Shown: piece by piece, positions 16,767 to 26,229 of the stretch
How positions within the stretch are numbered: the first letter of the stretch is position 1
Layout: each line of letters opens with the position of its first letter
Program-made: the position numbers and the translations under genes
The notes under the pieces: generated by a model
What the model saw: only the letters and a program-made list of their open reading frames with translations
Told to the model about the DNA's origin: nothing
Database searches by the model: none
NCBI GenBank assembly: GCA_020073705.1
Contig: JAIQES010000021.1
Coordinates: 1 to 64,000, forward strand
Reading direction: 5' to 3'
Length of the DNA stretch: 64,000 nucleotides
Source of the DNA: Terriglobia bacterium
GTDB taxonomy: Bacteria; Acidobacteriota; Terriglobia; Acidiferrales; UBA7541

Positions 16767-17612
16767 TTACTTGGAGTTGCTAAACAAGACGTCTCCCGCC
16801 CTGATGAGTTGATCACGCAATCGCACGCGAACAATGCCGAGCCGGTGGGAACCATACCAACCCAAAAACAATCGTGCCGCCAGCGCAAAGCATAGCAGGA
16901 GAATCGAAATAGTCAGCATGGCAAAAGATTCGCGCTCGAGCAACAACGTCCAATTGATCGATTCTTCCCAAGAAGGCCAGATAAAGTTGAGCGCCGGGCG
17001 AAGGTAGCGTCCCACCAGGGGAATTCTGCTGAGACGAACGTGAACGGTCCTCTCATAGGTGTAGCCGGAAGGATAGTTTGGAATCACCGCCGTCGCTGCG
17101 CGGAAAATCTCGGGGTTCTGAAGTTCTGTCCGGGTCGCCAAGCGCCCGGCCGGAACTCGAAGCATGGCGTGATAGGACGGATCGACGACTATCCACCGAG
17201 CATCAAGCAAGACCTCGACGACAACATGTTTGCTAACCCGGGTGTCATCCAACAGGAGGAGGCGGCGCGCGCGCAGGCCGCTGCTCTGCGCAACATTCAC
17301 GAACGCATTCGTCGCCGTCCCGCAAACTTCCAAAAGTTGCCGATAGTTGAGCGTATCCTCAGGGTTGCGCGCGTCCAGCAAATTTGGATCGGTGGTGCTG
17401 CGGCGCGCGGGGCCGTGCTGCATCCACGCCAGAATCGCCGCGACCTTTTGCTCAGGACTGTCGGAGGAAGGGACGATCGCGTCCGAAAAACCCTGCAAAT
17501 AACTCCGCGTTGAAAATTCCCAACCGGCACTATACAGAACCGCCCCGAGGGAAACGATGAGGAGAACGTTTACGGCATACCAGGACACCCGAAAAAAAGG
17601 GTAACGCTTCAT
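16767..17612 (-). CDS. Membrane-anchored transglutaminase-like protein
   Basis: The ATG at 17612 overlaps the stop of the glycosyltransferase gene (ATGA), which fixes the start; the protein then has 281 residues. A membrane segment lies near residues 9-28 and a second near 240-260. Between them is a transglutaminase-like core with a possible triad: Cys in 'LLEVCGTATNAF', His in 'SKHVVVEV' and Asp in 'VVDPSYHAML'. Members act as cysteine proteases or amidases outside the membrane. The substrate is unknown; peptide crosslinking or trimming linked to surface glycan assembly is possible. Confidence 0.75.
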   Translation of the reverse strand: MKRYPFFRVSWYAVNVLLIVSLGAVLYSAGWEFSTRSYLQGFSDAIVPSSDSPEQKVAAILAWMQHGPARRSTTDPNLLDARNPEDTLNYRQLLEVCGTATNAFVNVAQSSGLRARRLLLLDDTRVSKHVVVEVLLDARWIVVDPSYHAMLRVPAGRLATRTELQNPEIFRAATAVIPNYPSGYTYERTVHVRLSRIPLVGRYLRPALNFIWPSWEESINWTLLLERESFAMLTISILLLCFALAARLFLGWYGSHRLGIVRVRLRDQLIRAGDVLFSNSK

Positions 17613-18820
17613 CCCCGGTGTTCCTCCGATACCAGATTCTGGTAAAGCGATTCCATCTGCGCGAGCGGGTCCTCCCAACCCAGCGAACGCGCCACCTCCC
17701 TGCACCCTGCACGCAAGCGCGCGGCGAATTCGGGATCATCCAAAATTTTCCCGAGTCCCGCTTCGAGCGCCGCGCAGTCGTGCGGCACGACCAGACCGGC
17801 GCGTCCGTCCAAGATCGGCGCGATTCCGCACTTGTCGGTCACCAGCACGGGCGTCCCGCACGCAACCGCTTCCGCTGCGGTATTGCCAAAATTCTCATTC
17901 TGTGAGGGCAGGACAAACAAATCTGCGTCCCGATAGGCTGCCCATTTGGCGTCATTATACAGCGGTCCGGTAAACAAAACTCCACCGTTCAAACCCATTT
18001 GTGCTGCTAAAGTTTCGAGGCCTTGGCGGAATCCGTCCCCTTCATCCGGTCCTGCCACAACGAGCAGCGAGGACGCAGAGTCAGGCTGACGCCGATGCCA
18101 GCGCGCAAATGCTTCCAACATCAGGTCCGGACTCTTCTTTGATACAAGACGTCCAAGGAAAAGTACAAGTTTCACATTTGTGGATATATCCCACTGGTTA
18201 CGGAAGCGGCCAGGCGGGGGAAGTTCCGCCGGGACATCGATTCCGTTTCGGCGAATCATGATCCTGCGGTCCAGAATGCCGCCGTCGAGTAACTCTTGAC
18301 GTTCCTGCTCGGAGGTCGCAATCAGACGGCTCGCTCCGTGAAGCATCGCACGGCCAAGAACAGCGTGGTACATGCGCTTCAGCCAGATATTCCGCACGAT
18401 CGGCTGAAACATGCCCATCGGTTCCACGACGTAGGGCCGGGCGATCCGGCGGCACGCGCTGGCGACACAAGGTCCAATCAAATCGTAAAGACCATAAATG
18501 TGCACAACATCGTAGGAAGCCAGGCGCTCGCGGCAGAACGCGGCAACCCCCGGATTCCAGGTAAGCGCGCGGTACCGGAGGCGCGTGCGAAGATACACGG
18601 ATTCCACACCATCTTCGTGCGCCTCGAATCCCCAGCGGCTCGGAATCGCATCCGCAATTTTTAGCCTGGCGGGATCAAAACCCTGATCGGCACTCAGAAC
18701 TGTCACCGGATGTCCTGCGGCAGCCAGGCCCCGAGCAAGCGCCCTCACTTTGACCGTGGGGCCGCCTTTGTCCAAAAATGGGTAGTAGGATTGCGTTACA
18801 TTGAGGATCCGCATACACAA
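17609..18820 (-). CDS. Glycosyltransferase family 4
   Basis: A GT-B glycosyltransferase of 403 residues. The N-terminal 'RILNVTQSYYPFLDKGGPTVKV' is the acceptor-side Rossmann start, and 'VLPSQNENFGNTAAEAVACGTPVLV' is the donor-binding motif with its conserved Glu pair. The family retains sugar configuration and uses nucleotide sugars. ATG at 18820 or at 18814 could be the start. It is the first of a coupled pair with the transglutaminase-like gene, and about 100 bases without a gene separate it from the next upstream glycosyltransferase. Confidence 0.88.
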   Translation of the reverse strand: MCMRILNVTQSYYPFLDKGGPTVKVRALARGLAAAGHPVTVLSADQGFDPARLKIADAIPSRWGFEAHEDGVESVYLRTRLRYRALTWNPGVAAFCRERLASYDVVHIYGLYDLIGPCVASACRRIARPYVVEPMGMFQPIVRNIWLKRMYHAVLGRAMLHGASRLIATSEQERQELLDGGILDRRIMIRRNGIDVPAELPPPGRFRNQWDISTNVKLVLFLGRLVSKKSPDLMLEAFARWHRRQPDSASSLLVVAGPDEGDGFRQGLETLAAQMGLNGGVLFTGPLYNDAKWAAYRDADLFVLPSQNENFGNTAAEAVACGTPVLVTDKCGIAPILDGRAGLVVPHDCAALEAGLGKILDDPEFAARLRAGCREVARSLGWEDPLAQMESLYQNLVSEEHRG

Positions 18821-18923
18821 ATGATTCCCAGCCCAACTCTATTTGAAGAAGACTTGGAAGATGCCCCTCACGAGATTATACTCCCACGATGTCCGGCCTC
18901 ATTCGAAGCTTGTAATTTTGTTT

Positions 18924-20036
18924 CTACTTAAGAACATCCTCCATGACCTGAGTCAGCCGCGACTGAAATTGTGCGAAGGTGTATGCCGTCTGGACGCGCT
19001 CGCGTCCCCGCGCCCCCATTTCACCGGCGCGCGCAGGATCAACCAGGAGCGATTCGAGGGCGCGCGAGAGACGCGCGATATCTCCATGCGGCACGAGCAA
19101 ACCAGTCACGCCGTCCTCGATCACGTCCGGTATACCGCCATGGGCGCCGCCAATCACCGGCTTGCCATGAGCCATGGCTTCCAGGAACACAAGGCCAAAC
19201 CCTTCCCCGCTGCTGGGCAGAGCAAACACATCGCAGTGCGCATAGGATGCGAAGAGCCTTTCTTGCGTGAGTCCGTATAGAAAGCGGGTACGATCCGCAA
19301 TACCGTGCTCGCGAGCAAGCTGTTCGAGCCTCGGGCGGTCTCCGCCGTCACCAATGAGGACCAGAACCGTATCCGGCACGGCCTGCAGGACGTGCGGCAA
19401 GGCGGAAATCAACGTGTCCGCGCCTTTGTATCTCTCGGCAGGATCCCACCGGCCAACGGTGAGGATGATGCGGGCGCGTTCCGGAAAGGCTAGCGGGCGA
19501 GGAGGGCGCACGGATACTCGAAGCCGCGCCTCGAATTCGGGGTCCAGTCCCCAGGCAAGCCGTCGAATCTTTTCCGGAGGAATTCCCTGCTCGGAGAGCA
19601 GATGCCGCGCTGTATCCCGGCTGGGCGCGGTCACCCTGTCGGCGCATCGAAGAGCCAGTCGGCGCGGCCAGCCGAGCGGTTGCCAGACTTCAATTCCATG
19701 CGCGAACACGATCGAGCGAAATCTCCGTGAACGCAGCCTCATCACCGCAACGACAGGAGCGAGATGAGGATGCAGCGCGACCGCCAGCAGCGGCTGGCGG
19801 CCCGCTGCGCTCAACGCGGCAAGCACAAATTGCGATTTGCTGTGCGCATATCCGGAAACCGACAATTCGCTCAGTCCAACGCGCACCGTATGCAGCCCCT
19901 GCGGATCGTTGAGGCTCAGGAAACGGCACGCCAAGCCGCGTTCGGCGGCAAACTTCGATACAACGGCGGCCACGTGGCGCCCGGCGCGTTGCACGCCGCC
20001 GGCCGAAAGTATTTCCGTGAACAATCCGATAATCAT
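18924..20036 (-). CDS. Glycosyltransferase family 4
   Basis: A 370-residue GT-B enzyme with the start 'MIIGLFTEILSAGGVQRAGRH', a basic donor-loop phrase 'ILTVGRWDPAERYKGADTLI', and the C-terminal 'ALPSSGEGFGLVFLEAMAHGKPVIG' motif that binds the nucleotide-sugar phosphate. It would add one sugar in the polysaccharide repeat. Its ATG overlaps the stop of the upstream glycosyltransferase (ATGA), showing coupled translation. The sugar and linkage cannot be told from the sequence. Confidence 0.9.
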   Translation of the reverse strand: MIIGLFTEILSAGGVQRAGRHVAAVVSKFAAERGLACRFLSLNDPQGLHTVRVGLSELSVSGYAHSKSQFVLAALSAAGRQPLLAVALHPHLAPVVAVMRLRSRRFRSIVFAHGIEVWQPLGWPRRLALRCADRVTAPSRDTARHLLSEQGIPPEKIRRLAWGLDPEFEARLRVSVRPPRPLAFPERARIILTVGRWDPAERYKGADTLISALPHVLQAVPDTVLVLIGDGGDRPRLEQLAREHGIADRTRFLYGLTQERLFASYAHCDVFALPSSGEGFGLVFLEAMAHGKPVIGGAHGGIPDVIEDGVTGLLVPHGDIARLSRALESLLVDPARAGEMGARGRERVQTAYTFAQFQSRLTQVMEDVLK

Positions 20037-21253
20037 TTTTTTCCGCCCGAGCCTCCGCGCCGCCTGACGCGCTGCTCTCCCCTGCTCAGGCGAGCCTGTT
20101 CGAACACAGCTTTCATCTCGGCAGCGTTATTTTCCCATGTGAACTTTCTAGCCGTACGCGCGGCATTTACGGCAAGACCACGGCGGAAATCGGAATCATT
20201 GAGCAGCCTGCAGATCCATTCTGCGAGAGTTCGAACGTCCTCAGGGTCTTCGAGAATGAGCCCATCCGAATTGTGGGAAATCATCTCGGCGCCGCCGTTG
20301 TTGCGTGAAGTGATGACGGGCAAGCCGCAGGCCATAGCCTCTGCGGGAGGCTGCGCGAACGCGTCTTCGAGTGAGGGACCGACATAGGCATCGGCCGCAG
20401 CATAGAAGAACTCGACGTCGGGGCGCGGCGGCAGAAATTGTACCCGCCCGGCCAGATGATGCTGCTCGATCAGAACCTTGTACGGAGCGGGATTATCGCG
20501 GCCAGCCACCAGGACCATCAGCCGCGAATCCCGCAACAAGCCGGCAGATTCCAGCAAAGACGGCAAGCCCTTGTTTTTCCAGCCATTGCCGATCAACAAC
20601 AACACGAAATTATTTTCGGCAAGACCAAACCTTGCGCGCGCGGCAGGACGAAGGGAAACGCGCCGCTCGGGATTGAAACGCGAGAGATCGAGTCCCCCAT
20701 ACACGACGCGGACCTGATCCGTGCGGCCATAGTAATGGTTCAGGTCACCGGCAACTTTCTGGGAGACCGCCGCCAGTGGACGGTCAGGACGCGGATACAC
20801 GCGGCCCTCCAGAAATTGAATCAACCGATAGTAAATACGCCGGTGAATGAGCTGTGGCCAGGTCTTCATCGGATTGCGGGACAACTGCACTTGCTCACGA
20901 ACACTCTCACGAAGGCGCGCGAAGACCACGTGAACTGAGATGGCGTCGGCATCGAGGCAGTTGATCCCTGGAGAATAGACCACTTCAGGCGCCAAACCGC
21001 GGAACCGGGAGTCGCGCCAGCGCCAAAGGTGGTTCGCCAGAAACCACCACAAGTATCCGAACAAGTGAGGCCCCGGCAGGGCGGGAATGCGGTGCCATGT
21101 GATCTTGTCGAGGTCCACATCCTCTACACGGTTGCTGTAAACGTGAATTTCATATTCTCCGGCCAATCTCTGGACGCATTCGGCGACGCGGCGTTCCGTG
21201 CCATGACGTTTGTCAATGAAGGGGGAAACCACTGCGATGCGGGGTCTGGGCAT
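20033..21253 (-). CDS. Glycosyltransferase family 4
   Basis: From the ATG at 21253 the protein is 406 residues and opens 'MPRPRIAVVSPFIDKRHGTERR', which matches the GT4 N-terminus; the longer frame to 21334 would overlap the AsnB gene and is rejected. The middle has 'LLIGNGWKNKGLPSLLESA' and the end 'GPSLEDAFAQPPAEAMACGLPVI', the donor-binding part. The order AsnB, GT4, GT4 with gaps of 14 and -4 bases indicates one operon. Confidence 0.88.
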   Translation of the reverse strand: MPRPRIAVVSPFIDKRHGTERRVAECVQRLAGEYEIHVYSNRVEDVDLDKITWHRIPALPGPHLFGYLWWFLANHLWRWRDSRFRGLAPEVVYSPGINCLDADAISVHVVFARLRESVREQVQLSRNPMKTWPQLIHRRIYYRLIQFLEGRVYPRPDRPLAAVSQKVAGDLNHYYGRTDQVRVVYGGLDLSRFNPERRVSLRPAARARFGLAENNFVLLLIGNGWKNKGLPSLLESAGLLRDSRLMVLVAGRDNPAPYKVLIEQHHLAGRVQFLPPRPDVEFFYAAADAYVGPSLEDAFAQPPAEAMACGLPVITSRNNGGAEMISHNSDGLILEDPEDVRTLAEWICRLLNDSDFRRGLAVNAARTARKFTWENNAAEMKAVFEQARLSRGEQRVRRRGGSGGKK

Positions 21254-21267
21254 GGAGCGGCGCGGCC

Positions 21268-23148
21268 CTACGGGCTGACCTGCATGATTTCGCACCAGCG
21301 CTCCAGCACGAACAAGCTCCAGATGCGCGACCATCCCACGGAAGCTTCTGACTGCTCATAGCGGCGCCAGAGATGATCCACCGCTCCGAATTCAAGGACC
21401 CGGAGCCGCCGGAGACGCTCCGATGAAAACGCTTCCCGCATGGTGCGATGCATATCGCGCGTGAGCCATCGCTTGAAGGGAAAGGTGAACGTCCGTTTCC
21501 GGCGTGTTTCCAGATCTTCCAAGAGACTCTGCGGAAGAAAACGCCTGGCAGCCTCGAGAAGAAGGCGTTTTTGTTGGATGCGGGTTTCGGACGGCACCGG
21601 GAGCAAAAACTCAACCAACCGATGGTCGAGAAAGACGGGGCGGACTTCAATGCTGTGCGCCATGCTGGTAGCATCAAGATCGCGCAATAAGCGCGGCTCC
21701 AGGTGCGTGTGAATATCCATAAAGGCAAGCTGCTCGAGAAGGTCTTCGTGTTCGACAAATTTTGACCAATATGCCAGATGATGCTCCGCTTCGGCGTGAT
21801 GGCCATTTCGGCCGAGCGCGGCTGAGAGCAGATCGGCGATATCGCGGTCCAGAAAGAGGAATTTCACGGCCATTTGCGAGGCGACAAATGGATCGCGCGC
21901 GCCAACCAAGTAGGAAAGTTTGCGCCAGCGAAACGGCAGCGCCGGCTGGTCCAACATGCGGCTGAATGGCATGGCGGGCAATCGGCGGGCCCAGCGAGCG
22001 ACAGCCGTGAAACGTTTGAACCAGGCGAGCGATTCGTAGCCGCCAAACAGTTCATCGCCGCCTTGCCCGGAAAGAGCGACCTTGAATCCCGCCTCGGCAG
22101 CCAGCTTCGAAATCCAGTAGGAATTCAGGCCGTCCACACTGGGCTGATCGAGGGCCCAAATGGCATGGTCGAGATCGGCGACCACGCGGCCAGCGTCCAG
22201 CATGGCGACCTGAAGCGGAATATCCAGCGCGTGGGCGGTCCGGCGGCTAAGCTCGGTTTCGTCGAATTCGGCTTCGCCGAATCCAACGGTCATGGCAGAG
22301 AGATTCTGAGCGCCGACGTGGCGGGCCGCCGCGGCCAGGCAAGCAGAGTCCGTTCCTCCACTCAAGAACATCAAAACGGGAACATCAGAGACCAGATGGT
22401 TCCGCATGGCGTCGAGAAGGACATCGGCGAGCCCGGCAGCGAGGTGTTCGGGCGGAGGCGTGGCGGAGGCATGCGGGTCCAGCGTCCAATAAGTTTCGGT
22501 GCGCCATTCTCCGTCGCGCCAGATTGCGATGTGGCCTGGCTCAAGTGGCATAACACCGCGAATCGCGGTCCAAGGCGGAGGGATGTGGCCGAGTTGAAGA
22601 AACACCCGAAGACCCGCCGGATCAAGCTGCCTGGGCACCAGTCCGGATGCCAGGAGCGCCTTAATTTCTGATGCGAAAACCAATTGATTTCCGGAACGAT
22701 AAAAGTATAACGGCTTGATGCCCAGCCGGTCGCGCGCCAGAACCAGTTTTTGCGCGCGAATATCCCAAATGGCAAAGGCGAACATCCCGCGGAGCTTCTC
22801 GACACACCGTTCCCCGTCCTCCTGATAGAGGTGGAGGACAACTTCGGTGTCGGTCGTGGAATGAAACTGATGACCGCGCTTCTCCATCTCCGCACGGAGC
22901 TCAGCAGCGTTATAGGTTTCGCCGTTGTAGGTGATCCAGAGATTGCCGTCGGCGCTGGACATCGGCTGACGGCCACGCTCGCTGAGGTCGATGATGGCAA
23001 GACGCGCGTTGACAAGCAGGCACGGTCCCAAGCCTTGCACTCCCTGGCTATCGGGGCCGCGATGCGACATGGCCACCGCCATGCTCTCGGCCGCCGGGCG
23101 CAACGCCTCAGCCGAACCCGGCGTCACGATTCCGGCAATTCCGCACAT
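21268..23148 (-). CDS. asnB: Glutamine-hydrolysing asparagine synthetase-like amidotransferase (copy 2)
   Basis: The true start is the ATG at 23148, giving M-C-G-I-A-G with catalytic Cys2 exposed after Met removal; the 101 codons before it are not family-like. The protein is 626 residues. Glutaminase features are 'ITYNGETYNAAELR' and 'STTDTEVVLHLY'; the synthetase domain has 'FLSGGTDSACLAAA' and 'GQGGDELFGGYE'. It parallels the AsnB at 14739-16763 but is clearly divergent, so it probably amidates a different acceptor. It lies 5 bases from the O-antigen-ligase-like gene. Confidence 0.91.
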   Translation of the reverse strand: MCGIAGIVTPGSAEALRPAAESMAVAMSHRGPDSQGVQGLGPCLLVNARLAIIDLSERGRQPMSSADGNLWITYNGETYNAAELRAEMEKRGHQFHSTTDTEVVLHLYQEDGERCVEKLRGMFAFAIWDIRAQKLVLARDRLGIKPLYFYRSGNQLVFASEIKALLASGLVPRQLDPAGLRVFLQLGHIPPPWTAIRGVMPLEPGHIAIWRDGEWRTETYWTLDPHASATPPPEHLAAGLADVLLDAMRNHLVSDVPVLMFLSGGTDSACLAAAARHVGAQNLSAMTVGFGEAEFDETELSRRTAHALDIPLQVAMLDAGRVVADLDHAIWALDQPSVDGLNSYWISKLAAEAGFKVALSGQGGDELFGGYESLAWFKRFTAVARWARRLPAMPFSRMLDQPALPFRWRKLSYLVGARDPFVASQMAVKFLFLDRDIADLLSAALGRNGHHAEAEHHLAYWSKFVEHEDLLEQLAFMDIHTHLEPRLLRDLDATSMAHSIEVRPVFLDHRLVEFLLPVPSETRIQQKRLLLEAARRFLPQSLLEDLETRRKRTFTFPFKRWLTRDMHRTMREAFSSERLRRLRVLEFGAVDHLWRRYEQSEASVGWSRIWSLFVLERWCEIMQVSP

Positions 23149-23153
23149 ACGAT

Positions 23154-24746
23154 CTATCTTCCCCCGGTCGCAAGCTGCCAGCGCGCCATGCCGCGTGCGT
23201 GCTTGGGCAGGGGAACGGGCTGCGGCATCTGGGCCAGCTTTGGCAAACGGTACAGCATTCCAATCAACAACCACAGGTAGGCGTTGTTGACGAAGTTCTG
23301 GTACGGTGAAAGGCCCAAATAGAGAAGCAGAACCAGAAGGACGAAAGCATACCACCAGATCGCGAAGCCGATTGGGAAATACACAGTCTGACGGAGCTGC
23401 TTCACAACCCGCCATGCAGACCAGAGCAAAGCCATAACCCAGGTGATCCACAGGATGAGTCCCAAAATGCCGAATTCTATCAACAGCGAACCATAACCGC
23501 TTTCGACGCCGATGTTGGGCATCGGCTCATTCAGAAAACGCGAAACATATTGCATGCCGAGCGAATTCATGCCAGTACCATAGCCCTCGACCCAGTGCTC
23601 GTGCTGAAAAGCCAATTCCAGATTCCGAATCGGATAATCCCAACTACGATTCTGCAACTCGGAGCCCTGCCCTCCAAAGGACAGCGTTTCCGATACGAAT
23701 GCCCAGTTAGCTCCCAACACAGTTGGAAAAACTATCCCCATTAGAATCAACCCTACAGCACCGATAAAAAAAGACCGGCGAAGCGCTTTCACCAAGCGGT
23801 GTCCTTGACCCCAGCGCCAGGGTGCGCCCCACAGAAATGCTGCGGTCATCATCAGCGCGCTGGCAACCACGAAAACGAAAGGCGTCCGGGTACCCGTGAG
23901 CATGACCGCGACCGTGACCACGCCGATGCCCAGAAATCCGTACTTGGCGCCGGGGCGGCGGCTCAATAACATGTAACCCTGAGCGCCCATTGCCAGAATC
24001 CAAAGCAAAATCAAATACCAGGAAAAGCGGCCCGCACTGACGAACACGGAGCTCGTCATAGAAGCCGCTTGATGGGTGAGTGGTGAAAAACGCGTCGTGT
24101 GCGTCAATCCGTACAGCTCTGGCGCAATATTGTCCGGAGTCAGGAATTGGATGCCCAACACAGCTTGGGCAATCCCCAGCCCGGCAATGACAGTTCCCGC
24201 AGTCATATTGATCACAAGGAAACGTTCCAGGTCCGCCGGACTATCCATCATGGCATACCCGAGGAGCATCAGTGGGGCATAGTAGAAGTACATCTTAAAC
24301 CCCAGAATTCCGTAGAGAATGCTCGCCGACCATGGGTTGAAAACCTGAATGACCGCAAACCAAAAGAAAATGGCCAGCGGCAGAAGGAAGGGGATCTTGA
24401 ACACTTCCACCTGATTCTTGCGTTTGGCGGCGTAGAAAGAGAGATAAGCAACACCAATCAGGAAGTCCTTGGCAAAATAGACCGTCATACTGTTGCCGAG
24501 GTACTTCCGCGCCAAATCTTCGAACAGGAGCCAGATCAAGAAAAGGAGAACTCCGGAGCGCCAATCATTCAGGATATGCACAACAATCGCCACAACGACC
24601 AGGCTGAGTCCAAACATGATCAGCGTCTGGTCCCGACCGGAAATGATCCAGCCCGCAATTTCCCAGATGAGCCCGAGGACAACAAGGCCCATCACAAGGC
24701 CCGAGATTTGGCGCTTGCCCCTTGCAGACCCCATGGTCAGCTGCAT
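23154..24746 (-). CDS. O-antigen ligase/polymerase-like membrane protein
   Basis: A hydrophobic protein of 530 residues with about 12 membrane segments and one large periplasmic loop near residues 340-410 ('NRSWDYPIRNLELAFQHEHW' then 'GYGTGMNSLGMQY'). This layout is that of the Wzy/WaaL superfamily, which polymerises repeat units or joins polysaccharide to an acceptor. 'LTGTRTPFVFV' just before the loop is the typical arginine-containing motif. A tiny 9-codon frame with its own AAGGAG site overlaps the start region; it may be a leader or chance. Confidence 0.82.
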   Translation of the reverse strand: MQLTMGSARGKRQISGLVMGLVVLGLIWEIAGWIISGRDQTLIMFGLSLVVVAIVVHILNDWRSGVLLFLIWLLFEDLARKYLGNSMTVYFAKDFLIGVAYLSFYAAKRKNQVEVFKIPFLLPLAIFFWFAVIQVFNPWSASILYGILGFKMYFYYAPLMLLGYAMMDSPADLERFLVINMTAGTVIAGLGIAQAVLGIQFLTPDNIAPELYGLTHTTRFSPLTHQAASMTSSVFVSAGRFSWYLILLWILAMGAQGYMLLSRRPGAKYGFLGIGVVTVAVMLTGTRTPFVFVVASALMMTAAFLWGAPWRWGQGHRLVKALRRSFFIGAVGLILMGIVFPTVLGANWAFVSETLSFGGQGSELQNRSWDYPIRNLELAFQHEHWVEGYGTGMNSLGMQYVSRFLNEPMPNIGVESGYGSLLIEFGILGLILWITWVMALLWSAWRVVKQLRQTVYFPIGFAIWWYAFVLLVLLLYLGLSPYQNFVNNAYLWLLIGMLYRLPKLAQMPQPVPLPKHARGMARWQLATGGR

Positions 24747-24855
24747 ATCAAGCCACTCTTCCCCATCAGTGTCTCCTTGGAATTATGCTCGGCACATACA
24801 AGCCCCACAATGACCAAACTTGCGGGAATTTCAGTAACGGCAACGGTTAGGCCGG

Positions 24856-26229
24856 TCAATTTTTCCCTTGCCGCTGGCGGGACCTGGCGGCCAATTCCAG
24901 GGCATCCACGATGCCATCCACATATTCACGCGGCGACCAAGTCTCCATGCGCTTGCGGGCTGCCGCTCCCATCCGGATCCGCTTCTCCGGGTTCGAGAAA
25001 ACGTCGCGAAGAACCGCAGCCAATGCATCCACATCCCCTGCAGGAAATATGCAGCCAGTTTCGCCCTGGCGCACGAGGTCGTATTTCGCGCCGACTCGGT
25101 CGCTGACGGCGACCGGGCAACCGCAGAGCATTGCTTCGTTCACCACGAACCCGAAAGGTTCGTACAGCGAGGGAAGTACGAGCAAGTCTGCGGCGCAATA
25201 GACGGACGGGAGCTGCGACTGGTTCACAAATCCAAGAATGCGCACACGTTCTGAGACACCAAGCTCACAAGCGCGCTGCTCGATCGAGGTTCGTAACGGG
25301 CCGTCGCCGGCGAACACGAGATAGGAATTCTGCACGTTCGCGCGGGCGAAGGCTTCGAGCGCGTCCTCCGGCCCTTTCCAGGGTTGCAGCTTCGCGCAAA
25401 AAAGCATCACTGTCGCGGAGGCGGAAATCTGCCAACTGGCGCGCACGGCATCGCGATCCACTTCGACCGCGCGCCTGGTCCACCAGGCGTTGTCCACGAC
25501 GTTTCGGACCAAGATGATCCGCTCTTTCCGAAGCCCCAGTGATTTCAGATACTCAACAGTTCCGGAGGATCCTGCAAGTACGACAGCCCCAAGTGCATAG
25601 ATGCGGCGCACTAGAAATTTTTTGAACCGCTGCTTCCAACGTGACTGTGTGGCCCAAGTACGGAGATTGTGCCCGTCAGTCGTAAACAAGATGGGCACGC
25701 CGTACCGCTTTGCGGCGAGGATCGCGAGCCAGGCGCTCGCATAGAAATAGCCGCTGACAAGGATGGCATCGAACTTCCCTTTGCGGACCAGCTTCCACAA
25801 TCCGGGATTGAGCAGGCCGAAGAAACGGCCGACTCCAGGGCGCGGCGACCGATTCGGGACGCGAACCCAGGGATACCCATCGAGCTGTGGCTGATCCCAG
25901 GTAACTTCGACGCCGAAACCGGGATCCACTCCTGATTCCGCACCTTGCATGCTGCAATAGGCGACCAGGATTTCTAAGCGCGGGTCTTGTGCCAGCTTCT
26001 GGAAAATTGGCGAGGAGTACTGCACGACGTGCGAGGTCACGATGAGCAATCGGGGGACGGGTCTTGCAGCTTCACCTTGCACTGGGGTGTGTGACATCCC
26101 GTGTTCGACTGCATCGCCAGCGAGAGACGGCAGTCCACCCTGTGCGAATGTGAACCCATTGAGTTCCCGGCGGTCGATTCCTTGTGTAGGTTTACGACCA
26201 GTCTCATCCCCTCTTGAGGCTGGTTTCAT
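24856..26229 (-). CDS. Glycosyltransferase family 4
   Basis: A GT-B enzyme. The recognisable fold begins near residue 60 ('PRLLIVTSHVVQYSSPIFQKL'), and the donor motif is 'VLPSLYEPFGFVVNEAMLCGCPVAV'. 'FCAKLQPWKGPEDALEAFA' is the usual linker to the second Rossmann domain. ATG at 26229 overlaps the stop of the upstream membrane-protein gene (ATGA), which favours that start; an internal ATG at 26097 would give a more typical length. The N-terminal 45 residues have no family match in either case. Confidence 0.87.
   Translation of the reverse strand: MKPASRGDETGRKPTQGIDRRELNGFTFAQGGLPSLAGDAVEHGMSHTPVQGEAARPVPRLLIVTSHVVQYSSPIFQKLAQDPRLEILVAYCSMQGAESGVDPGFGVEVTWDQPQLDGYPWVRVPNRSPRPGVGRFFGLLNPGLWKLVRKGKFDAILVSGYFYASAWLAILAAKRYGVPILFTTDGHNLRTWATQSRWKQRFKKFLVRRIYALGAVVLAGSSGTVEYLKSLGLRKERIILVRNVVDNAWWTRRAVEVDRDAVRASWQISASATVMLFCAKLQPWKGPEDALEAFARANVQNSYLVFAGDGPLRTSIEQRACELGVSERVRILGFVNQSQLPSVYCAADLLVLPSLYEPFGFVVNEAMLCGCPVAVSDRVGAKYDLVRQGETGCIFPAGDVDALAAVLRDVFSNPEKRIRMGAAARKRMETWSPREYVDGIVDALELAARSRQRQGKN

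Noticed and set aside
24720..24780. A 9-codon leader frame with AAGGAG overlapping the start of the O-antigen-ligase-like gene
   Set aside because: Too short to judge; the site may simply serve the main gene slightly downstream.
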